From assembly GCA_016763875.1 (NCBI GenBank), contig JAESSZ010000935.1, positions 1 through 5,029 on the forward strand: a DNA stretch of 5,029 nucleotides. Direction: 5' to 3'. Position 1 is the stretch's first letter; each line of letters starts with the position of its first letter. Position numbers and translations under genes: made by a program. This stretch comes from Nannocystaceae bacterium (lineage in GTDB: Bacteria > Myxococcota_A > Polyangia > Nannocystales > Nannocystaceae). The notes under the pieces are model-generated. The model saw only the letters and a list, made by a program, of their open reading frames with translations. It made no database searches and was not told where the DNA came from. This document shows positions 1-5,029 of this stretch, one piece after another.

Positions 1-1095
1 CGCGCGCCCGAGAGGTAGGCCTTGGCCAACTTCGAGGGCCGCCTCGATGGCGCCACGGCCGAGCTGCAACAGTTCGCGGGCGTAGCCGCCGCACTGCGCC
101 ACCAGGGCGGACACGAGCGCCAGGTCGCCTCCGAAGACCTCCTCAACGTCCAGTCGCCGCAGCATCAGGTCTTCAAGCGCAGCGATGCCCTCGGGTAGCG
201 GCTCCCCCGAGGGACGCTCACTCACCTTGACCATCGGGAGCACCAGCGGGTCACCATCGTAGAGCTGCAGGAGCGTTCGCCGAGCGGGCGAGAACGCGAG
301 GCGAGGTGGGAAGGTGTAGATGGTGTGAACACCAGGCGCTCGCAACGCCCTACTTTGACCGAGAAGCAGAGCGTGTGCTGCCTCATGGATCTGTGGCAGC
401 TCGGTCGGCATCTTCTCGAGATTGTCCACGAGCAGTACCAACCCCTGCGAGTAGCCTAGGCTCGTGCGGACGTACTTGTCGGCGCGTTCGAAGTAAGCCC
501 TGGTCTGTTTGAGCAGCTCGTCCCTGCGATTGCCCGCCGCTCGCCTGATCTCCTCGAGAAGGACGGTATTGCCCCTGAGCCGATAGCCGAACTGGGTACC
601 TGCGGTGTCCACCCCGACCTTGAGTTCGAGCTTGTCGAGCTCAACTTTGCTGAACAACAAGTTGCGGACCTCGGCGGTGAATCGCCGAGTCCACTGGCCG
701 GCCTTGTTGGTGGGATCGGAGTACAGCTCGTCGTCCACGGCGACCCCGAGAGCGATGAGAACGTCCGGATAGTCGATGGGCTGCGTCAGGTCGAGGTGGC
801 GCTCGATGTCGACGTGCAAGACGTAGTAGCCATTGTCGCGCAAGCGCTTCGCCAACCGCGAGAGTTCGCTGGTCTTGCCTGACCCGGAGAACCCGGTGAA
901 AAGCTGGCATAGCGGCCGCTCCGCGAGCTGGATCTTCGTACCGAGCCTGGTGATGCAGGGTTGGCCGCGGAGCCCCTTTGCATCGAAGTCTACGTACCAT
1001 CCGTCCGGGTCGTCTGCGGGAACGGACCTCGCAGGATCGCAGCGGCTATAGAAATGCCGCAAACGCTCGAGTTGCTCGCCGTTCTCCATGCTCAT
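1..1095 (-). CDS. P-loop ATPase, AAA/STAND-like (5' part; 3' end beyond window)
   Basis: The frame stays open from ATG at 1095 to the left edge, giving 365 codons with no stop, so the C-terminus is missing. Seen: Walker A GFSGSGKT at residues 68-75 (Lys74, Thr75), followed by SELSRLAKRL; a Walker B-like strand LVLLVDNLEK with Asp224 and a possible catalytic Glu227; a sensor-1-like segment PGVHTIYTFPP at 254-264; and GGYARELLQL at 336-345, like the lid helix of AAA/STAND ATPases, with Arg340 as a possible sensor-2 residue. There is no signal peptide or membrane helix, so it is probably cytoplasmic. The N-terminus (WYVDFDAKGLRG, 33-44) is typical of a poorly characterised family of bacterial ATPases that I recognise only as a pattern. 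ATP binding is well supported; the role is unknown. A second ATG lies at 1089. No clear Shine-Dalgarno precedes either start. It lies 109 bp after the kinase and is probably in the same operon. Confidence 0.85.
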   Translation of the reverse strand, partial: MSMENGEQLERLRHFYSRCDPARSVPADDPDGWYVDFDAKGLRGQPCITRLGTKIQLAERPLCQLFTGFSGSGKTSELSRLAKRLRDNGYYVLHVDIERHLDLTQPIDYPDVLIALGVAVDDELYSDPTNKAGQWTRRFTAEVRNLLFSKVELDKLELKVGVDTAGTQFGYRLRGNTVLLEEIRRAAGNRRDELLKQTRAYFERADKYVRTSLGYSQGLVLLVDNLEKMPTELPQIHEAAHALLLGQSRALRAPGVHTIYTFPPRLAFSPARRTLLQLYDGDPLVLPMVKVSERPSGEPLPEGIAALEDLMLRRLDVEEVFGGDLALVSALVAQCGGYARELLQLGRGAIEAALEVGQGLPLGRA

Positions 1096-1208
1096 GAAGA
1101 CTGAGGCAAAACCCCGTCGCCTGTCCAATCGCGACCCCGAAGCGAGGCTAGCAGCCCGTCCCGCGTCGAATGCGCTGGAGGCCAGCCCCTCGACGAGTCT
1201 CCGTTCAC
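1092..1208 (-). other. possible 38-codon coupling ORF between kinase and ATPase
   Basis: A GTG at 1208 overlaps the kinase stop as GTGA (1208-1205). Its frame runs 38 codons to a TGA that overlaps the ATPase start as ATGA (1095-1092). Both junctions have the 4-bp overlap geometry typical of translational coupling. The predicted peptide begins VNGDSSRGWPP and resembles nothing I know. Its third codon positions are less GC-biased than those of the flanking genes, so it may be chance or a relay ORF rather than a functional protein. The same gap holds a short GC hairpin (5-bp arms, 3-nt loop) at 1174-1186 with no T tract, which is not a convincing terminator. Confidence 0.2.
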
Positions 1209-4186
1209 TTTCGCGTGGCCGGCTCGTCACCATCGAGCGCCGCCTTCAGCGTCTCGATGCGTTCGCCGAGGTCGGTGTCGGATTTCTCGACCCGTTCGGC
1301 GGCAAGGACCAGCGCGTCGCGAGCTGCATCGTCCCGGCCCAAGCCGTGCAGCGCGGTCGCGTGGCAGTAGTACGGGTCCGCCAAATTCTTACTGTCTGAG
1401 CCAAGGCGCTCGGACATTTCCGTCACCACGCGCAGGGCGAGTTTCTCGGCCTCCTCGTACTGCGCCAGCTGCGAAAGAGACAGCGACAGCGCCACGCGGT
1501 CACGCGCTATTTTGGCCACACGCCCGCGCGCCTCGAAGATCGCCAGAGACTCTCGGATTTGTCGCACGGCTCGCTCGCCGTCCTCGGTGCGTTGCGCATG
1601 TCGACCCTGCGCGGACAAGGCGAGCGCATACGGATAGCTCTCCACGCCATGGTGCTCGAGCGCGACATCGTACGCATCCTGGTACAGCCGCACCTTCTCC
1701 TCGCCCTCCGGTAGCTGGTCCGCAAGGTTCATCCGTGCGATCACCTGCGACGCCGCCCCGGGCTCGAGAACCTTCTTCATTAGTTTGAGAACTCGGCGCG
1801 AGGTCTCGAGAGCGGCGTCGAGCTCCCCGCTGTAGGTCTGAGCAACCCCGAGGTTTCCCAGAACACTGAGGTACAGCGGGTGTTCGTCGCCGAGGTGCTT
1901 ACGGGTGAGATCCAAGGCGGTGCGGCCGTAGCGAGCAGCGTCCTCCCCGTGACGCTGCTGAGATGCCGCACGCATGAGAAGCGTCGCGATCTCAACTTGC
2001 TTGTCCCAGCGCCTGCCCGGGTGAAGCTGACGAATGTCCCGTGCCCGCAAGAGCTCGCGCTCGGCCTCCTCGAACCGGCCCAAGTCGATCAAGAGTTCGC
2101 CCGCCCCCTCCAGCGCTCCGGCGACGTCGAGCGCCTCCGGGCCGTCATGCGTCTCAAAATATGCCTGGTGCTCGCGCATCTTGACGAGCGCCTCCTCTGG
2201 CTTGCCGTCCAGTCGCAGCTGGATAGCCTCGCTCTCGTTCACCAGCGCCCGGTAAAACTCGCGATCGTCCTCGTCGCTGATCCGTTCCGCAAGCGCCTTC
2301 GCTTTGCGCAGGTACAGCCGGGTCTCGGATTGCGGACTACCAAAACGCTCCGACATCTCCCAAACTCGCAGCGCCGCTTCGGAGGCGCGGCCATCCAGCC
2401 CAGCCTCTTCGGCGAGCGCGAGCGCCATCTCTCCGAACTGCAGCGCTCGTCGGTCATGATCGACCAGGTAGTGATCGGCCGACAGGAGGGCCCACCTGAC
2501 GCGCAGCGGTGCGTACCCCGTAGCTTCGACCGGCCCACGCAACGCTTCCATTTTGGCGATCCCCTCGGCGAAGGCTCGGGCGAACTGCAAGGTCCGCTGC
2601 GTCTCCAGCTCGGCATCCAAGCGCCCGATCTCCGCACGCACCGCGGGATCCTCCGGGAGCGGAGTCTCGCCCCGTAAGCGGTGCAAGTCAGCGCAGTGCT
2701 CGACACCCGGCAGACTCTCGACAGCGTCGGCGAGCTTGGCAGGGTCCGTCGCTCCGGGTTCCCCCGCGAGCAGCACGTCGAGCACGGCGGCATGCACCCG
2801 CTGCGTCCGCGACAGGCACTGCATCCGCAGGTCGAAGTCGGCGTCCGACTGCGCCCCGGCTCGCGTTGCAACGCACGCGGCTGTCCAACCCTTTTCCCAC
2901 GCGTCGGCATACGTGTTCAGTGCGGAATCGACGCGCTCGAACACCGCGGGCCCCAACTCCGCCGATGCGGCCACGAAGCGCGCCCGGGCAGTCAGGCGAT
3001 CGCGAGTTCCCCATGCGTCGCGAACTTGCGCGGGTGGTGCATCGCAGCGCGGCTGCTCGCCGCCCCCGGTCTGCGCACCAACGAACAACGCGGCCGCAGC
3101 GACTCCGCCGGAGAGCAACACGGCCACCCCGAGCCCCCTTCGTCGGCGCAACTCCGAGAGCAGCGCATCGATCGACGCAAAGCGCTTGGCGGGGTCCTTC
3201 GCCAGTCCACGCAACAGCACTCGCCGCACTGCCCTCGGTAACCGTGGCGCTCTGGCGGGTACATTCGGCGGCAGATCGCGAATCGCGGCCATCAGCGCCG
3301 CGATGTTGCGGCCACGGAACGGACGCTGCCCGTACGCTGCCTCCCAGAACGAGGCGCACAGCGAGAACTGATCGCTACGCTCGTCGGTGCGGCCTTCGAA
3401 TTGTTCGGGGGCCATGTACGCGGGCGTGCCTGCAACCGCCCCGGGGGTACTGAGCGACGTCACGATCGGGTCTGCGCTCTGCAGCTCAGAATCGGGATCG
3501 GTCTCGACGGCGGCCGCTCTCGCGAGCCCGAAATCCGCCAGCCTCAGACGGCCATCGGCACCGATGAGCATGTTCTGAGGTTTGACGTCGCGATGAACGA
3601 CCCCAGCGCGATGTGCAGCCGCCAATCCCCTGCAGGCCTGCTCAAGCAGCGAGACGAGGGCCTTGGTTCGGCCGGGCGCTCCGAGCGGGTTGGACTCGCA
3701 CCAATCCAGCAGCGTCCCGGCGTCCACCAACTCCATCGCAACGAAGGGCTGGCCGGCTTCCCGGCCGACATCGAGCACGGCGACCACATTGGGGTGCGCG
3801 AGACTTGCGAGGGCACGGGCCTCTCTGCGTAGGCGCTCGTGGGCGACTTCACCGGCCGAGTCCGAAGCAAACGCCTTGCCTGCGATCAGCTTGACCGCCA
3901 CCTCCCGGTCCAAACCGGGGTCGCGAGCGCGATAGACGGCCCCCATCGCCCCCTCGCCCAACTTGCCGATAATCTCGAAGCGCCCAACGCTGACGGGATC
4001 GCCCTCGGCACCGAAGAGTTTGGCCTCCAGTGCAGCTATGAGGCGACGCGTCTCAAGTCCGGCATCCGGCTCCCCGCGCCCAGGCACGGTCACGTCGCTG
4101 CCGTCGACAGGTTGCGTGTCAGCGAGCGCTGGAGCCGCCTGCGTCGTGGCGTCACTACCGGACCCCCGCGTGCCATCGAGGTCCAC
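1205..4186 (-). CDS. transmembrane Hanks-type Ser/Thr protein kinase with C-terminal TPR sensor region
   Basis: 993 residues from GTG at 4186 to TGA at 1205. Residues 1-66 are a Thr/Ala-rich linker. The kinase domain (about 70-345) has a glycine loop GKLGEGAMGAVY (74-85), VAVK with Lys99, alpha-C Glu122, an HRDVKPQN catalytic loop (198-205, Asp200), DFG (218-220), GTPAYMAPE (253-261), Asp272 and Arg335. All key residues are present, so it should be active, transferring phosphate from ATP to Ser/Thr. The activation segment is long (about 40 residues) and rich in Ser/Thr. RRRR (347-350) precedes one hydrophobic helix (351-372), which places the kinase in the cytoplasm and the remaining 620 residues outside it. 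That part has a linker with Cys381, 438, 457 and 498, then roughly ten TPR-like helical pairs (about 568-968), for instance LGNLGVAQTYSGELDAALET (776-795). The open frame extends upstream to 4582, but that part overlaps the preceding gene and does not look coding. No strong Shine-Dalgarno is visible; coupling to the gene 28 bp upstream is plausible. Confidence 0.93.
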   Translation of the reverse strand: MDLDGTRGSGSDATTQAAPALADTQPVDGSDVTVPGRGEPDAGLETRRLIAALEAKLFGAEGDPVSVGRFEIIGKLGEGAMGAVYRARDPGLDREVAVKLIAGKAFASDSAGEVAHERLRREARALASLAHPNVVAVLDVGREAGQPFVAMELVDAGTLLDWCESNPLGAPGRTKALVSLLEQACRGLAAAHRAGVVHRDVKPQNMLIGADGRLRLADFGLARAAAVETDPDSELQSADPIVTSLSTPGAVAGTPAYMAPEQFEGRTDERSDQFSLCASFWEAAYGQRPFRGRNIAALMAAIRDLPPNVPARAPRLPRAVRRVLLRGLAKDPAKRFASIDALLSELRRRRGLGVAVLLSGGVAAAALFVGAQTGGGEQPRCDAPPAQVRDAWGTRDRLTARARFVAASAELGPAVFERVDSALNTYADAWEKGWTAACVATRAGAQSDADFDLRMQCLSRTQRVHAAVLDVLLAGEPGATDPAKLADAVESLPGVEHCADLHRLRGETPLPEDPAVRAEIGRLDAELETQRTLQFARAFAEGIAKMEALRGPVEATGYAPLRVRWALLSADHYLVDHDRRALQFGEMALALAEEAGLDGRASEAALRVWEMSERFGSPQSETRLYLRKAKALAERISDEDDREFYRALVNESEAIQLRLDGKPEEALVKMREHQAYFETHDGPEALDVAGALEGAGELLIDLGRFEEAERELLRARDIRQLHPGRRWDKQVEIATLLMRAASQQRHGEDAARYGRTALDLTRKHLGDEHPLYLSVLGNLGVAQTYSGELDAALETSRRVLKLMKKVLEPGAASQVIARMNLADQLPEGEEKVRLYQDAYDVALEHHGVESYPYALALSAQGRHAQRTEDGERAVRQIRESLAIFEARGRVAKIARDRVALSLSLSQLAQYEEAEKLALRVVTEMSERLGSDSKNLADPYYCHATALHGLGRDDAARDALVLAAERVEKSDTDLGERIETLKAALDGDEPATRK

Positions 4187-4214
4187 GGCGGCATGGTACC
4201 AGGCGCCCGCAGCC

Positions 4215-4598
4215 CTACTTCCGCGGCTTGCTCGCCGCGCCGCGGGCCGAAGCCGGCAGTGCACGTTGTGCACCCGCGATGATCCGCTCAAGGTCATCGG
4301 CGACCTTGCCACTGACCCCCGAAGCGAGCGCACGCTTGGCCTCCTGCTTTGCAGCGTCGAGTTTCCCCATCTCAAACAGCGAGGCGGCAATCGCTGCCGT
4401 GGCCTGTTGCGCCGTCGGACCTTTGCTCCGCCCCAGAGGTCGCAGAGCCGCGTCCCGCACGATCCGAAACTGCTCAACCGCCTCCTTGTGCTGACCCCGT
4501 TCCGCGTAAAGGCGAGCCAGGTTTCCGCGTGTTGAGGAGAGATCTCTGATCCCCGGTTGGTCGCGCTCCAGAAGACCCACAAGCGTCGTCAGTTGCAT
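4215..4598 (-). CDS. small TPR-repeat protein, possibly the 3' remnant of a larger kinase-TPR gene
   Basis: 127 residues from ATG at 4598 to TAG at 4215. Two TPR-like helical pairs are visible: about 20-55 (NLARLYAERGQHKEAVEQF) and about 63-95 (AAIAASLFEMGKLDAAKQEA), followed by a basic, Ala-rich tail ending KPRK. There is no signal peptide, membrane helix or enzymatic motif. TPRs bind protein partners, so an adaptor role is possible. An in-frame TAG at 4632-4634 and no intervening ATG, GTG or TTG fix the start at 4598. AGAAGG at 4613-4618 could serve as ribosome binding site, but the 14-nt spacing is long. The kinase starts 28 bp downstream, which suggests an operon. The two-TPR layout and RK ending resemble the last ~110 residues of the downstream kinase (QYEEAEKL compares with QHKEAVEQ), and third-position GC looks lower than in the kinase. 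It could therefore be a truncated paralogue. Alternatively it is a genuine short partner. Confidence 0.65.
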   Translation of the reverse strand: MQLTTLVGLLERDQPGIRDLSSTRGNLARLYAERGQHKEAVEQFRIVRDAALRPLGRSKGPTAQQATAAIAASLFEMGKLDAAKQEAKRALASGVSGKVADDLERIIAGAQRALPASARGAASKPRK

Positions 4599-4618
4599 CG
4601 CGGTTTGCTTACCCTTCT

Positions 4619-4664
4619 GAATCCGACGGCGCTACGCGAAGTTCGTTCAGCGAAACGCGGATTC
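4619..4664 (-). promoter_or_regulatory. 7-bp inverted repeat just upstream of the TPR gene
   Basis: Arms GAATCCG at 4619-4625 and CGGATTC at 4658-4664 are perfectly complementary and enclose 32 nt. Inside, TTCG (4642-4645) and CGAA (4651-4654) could form a smaller stem around a 5-nt loop. The proximal arm abuts the AGAAGG at 4613-4618, so in the minus-strand transcript the structure would sit immediately before the possible ribosome binding site of the TPR gene. It could be an operator dyad, a 5'-leader structure or chance. The arms are short and the loop long. Confidence 0.25.
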
Positions 4665-4679
4665 CTGAGTGTATTCGGC

Positions 4680-4857
4680 GATCAAAAAAATGAACGTCGA
4701 GAAACGATCCGGTGAGATCTGGGATCGCCCTTCTTCGGGAGATCTTGGTTTGCCCCCTCGCGTGAGATCTTCGTACGTGTGTCGCACGCGATCGTGGTTC
4801 GCACGTTCAGTGAGATCATCGTTGCGATCGTCGTCGGAGATCGCGTATCGCGAGATC
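4680..4857. repeat. periodic GATC / GAGATC array (about 24-25 bp spacing)
   Basis: GATC occurs 11 times in 178 bp, starting at 4680, 4706, 4716, 4723, 4741, 4766, 4790, 4814, 4826, 4839 and 4854. Seven of these belong to a core GAGATC (one copy GCGATC) starting at 4714, 4739, 4764, 4788, 4812, 4837 and 4852, with intervals 25, 25, 24, 24, 25 and 15. Three copies are extended as GTGAGATC (4712, 4762, 4810). The core is best conserved; after it a weak consensus such as TTGGTTCGC can be followed in some units. The units are degenerate. An interval of 25 is not a multiple of three, so a peptide repeat does not explain it. Possible readings are repeated binding sites for a DNA-binding protein or a decaying short tandem repeat. 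Confidence 0.6.
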
Positions 4858-4860
4858 TCT
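4836..4860 (-). terminator. imperfect hairpin after the right-edge gene, possible terminator
   Basis: TCGCG (4841-4845) and CGCGA (4849-4853) form a perfect 5-bp stem around TAT. Beyond a 2-nt bulge (4854-4855) the stem continues with GAGA (4837-4840) against TCTC (4856-4859). It begins 12 nt after the stop of the right-edge gene, where a terminator would be expected. No T run follows on the minus strand, so it does not look like a classical intrinsic terminator. Its arms are formed by the last two GAGATC units of the array, so the fold may be a by-product of the repeats. Confidence 0.3.
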
Positions 4861-4871
4861 ACACCGAACCG

Positions 4872-5029
4872 CTAAGTACCGGTGAGGCTCGCCAACGCCA
4901 GCGTTACCTGCCGCTCGTGCTCGACGACGTCGTCGTGCTGCGCCAAGCCGAGTTCGACCGTGCGTTCAAGCAAAGACTGCGCCTCTAAGAGCCGCTGGAA
5001 CACCGCCGCGCGTTGATCCTCGAGCGCGC
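4872..5029 (-). CDS. 3' end of an unidentified gene (51 C-terminal residues)
   Basis: A frame enters from the right edge and ends at TAG (4874-4872), giving 51 codons. By my count about four fifths of the third positions are G or C, consistent with coding on this strand. The residues (for example RLLEAQSLLERTVELGLAQ) look wholly alpha-helical with heptad-like leucines, and the protein ends TLALASLTGT. The segment ELGLAQHDDVVEHERQ faintly recalls the C-terminal helices of TolC/CzcC-type outer membrane efflux proteins (a Gly-x-x-x-x-x-D-V-hydrophobic-x-x-x-R-Q pattern). That match is too short to name the product. The next gene is 273 bp away, so it may not be in the same operon. A competing plus-strand frame over this stretch is weaker. 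Confidence 0.6.
   Translation of the reverse strand, partial: ALEDQRAAVFQRLLEAQSLLERTVELGLAQHDDVVEHERQVTLALASLTGT

Larger units (their letters stand above)
4599..4871. other. intergenic region, 273 bp, with periodic GATC sites
   Basis: This region lies between the stop of the right-edge gene and the start of the TPR gene. No gene is supported on either strand. In order along the minus strand it contains an imperfect hairpin, the GATC-rich periodic array, a run of seven T (4690-4684), and a 7-bp inverted repeat before the AGAAGG possible ribosome binding site. It is less GC-rich than the flanking genes. A promoter for the operon is expected here, but I see no convincing -35/-10 pair. TACACT (4671-4666), downstream of the T run, matches a -10 box at four of six positions and lacks a clear -35 partner. 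Confidence 0.7.

Noticed and set aside
641..1000. 119-codon minus-strand frame overlapping the ATPase
   Set aside because: It is in a different frame from the Walker A/Walker B protein and is Arg-rich without motifs. The ATPase frame explains the region.
1174..1186. GC hairpin in the kinase-ATPase gap as a terminator
   Set aside because: Only 5-bp arms with a 3-nt loop and no T run on the minus strand; the following gene is co-directional and close.
1880..2677. Long plus-strand open frame (265 codons) opposite the kinase gene
   Set aside because: It lies wholly antisense to the TPR part of a well-supported kinase. The minus-strand frame has recognisable domains; the plus frame has none and is the kind of open frame high GC produces.
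2553..3371. Plus-strand open frames of up to 272 codons opposite the kinase linker and domain end
   Set aside because: Low-complexity Ser/Arg/Ala-rich translations with no domain; antisense shadows of the kinase.
4538..4547. Perfect 10-bp palindrome AGAGATCTCT, similar to the array core
   Set aside because: It lies inside the TPR coding frame and is out of phase with the array; probably chance.
4187..4582. N-terminal extension of the kinase to 4582, or to an ATG at 4297
   Set aside because: The extension overlaps the TPR gene in another frame, and its translation is Arg/Ser-rich and featureless. GTG at 4186 follows the TPR stop by 28 bp and gives a normal kinase-TPR N-terminus.
4680..4857. 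Replication origin reading of the GATC cluster
   Set aside because: GATC density recalls enterobacterial oriC, but I see no DnaA boxes, no clear AT-rich unwinding stretch beyond a seven-A run, and no dnaA, dnaN or plasmid replication gene nearby.
4647..4871. 74 open codons in frame after the TAG of the right-edge gene, as a read-through product or separate gene
   Set aside because: No ATG opens it, the stretch coincides with a repeat whose 25-bp period is not a codon multiple, and the translation has no recognisable feature.
4779..4988. Plus-strand 69-codon frame starting with GTG
   Set aside because: It runs through the repeat array and antisense to the better-biased minus-strand gene end, with no ribosome binding site or known domain.

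Overview
The window looks like part of a chromosome from a high-GC bacterium, most plausibly a myxobacterium (Myxococcota, Polyangia-like). This is inferred from strong G/C preference at third codon positions, a Hanks-type Ser/Thr kinase fused through one membrane helix to a long tetratricopeptide (TPR) sensor region, and a P-loop ATPase of a kind I associate with such genomes. No taxonomic marker gene is present. Every gene I can support is on the minus strand, so transcription runs from the right edge to the left edge.

Layout in transcription order: (1) 5029-4872, the last 51 codons of an unidentified gene entering from the right. (2) 4871-4599, a 273-bp intergenic region. It holds an imperfect hairpin just past the first gene, a dense run of 11 GATC sites with a recurrent 24-25 bp period, and a 7-bp inverted repeat before the next gene. 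(3) 4598-4215, a 127-residue TPR protein, either a small stand-alone protein or the surviving 3' end of a larger gene. (4) 4186-1205, a 993-residue transmembrane Ser/Thr kinase with about ten TPR-like units, starting 28 bp after gene 3. (5) 1204-1096, a short gap containing a 38-codon frame that overlaps both neighbours by 4 bp. (6) 1095-1, the first 365 codons of a P-loop ATPase running off the left edge.

Genes 3, 4 and 6 are probably co-transcribed. A reasonable reading is a signalling unit. The kinase's extracytoplasmic cysteine-containing linker and TPR region would sense something outside the cytoplasm. Its cytoplasmic kinase domain is intact at every key motif and would pass the signal on. 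The AAA/STAND-like ATPase is a candidate output switch. No substrate, ligand or phenotype can be read from the sequence. A defence role is possible but is not shown: no nuclease, protease or other effector domain is visible. The most unusual non-coding feature is the periodic GATC array at 4680-4857.
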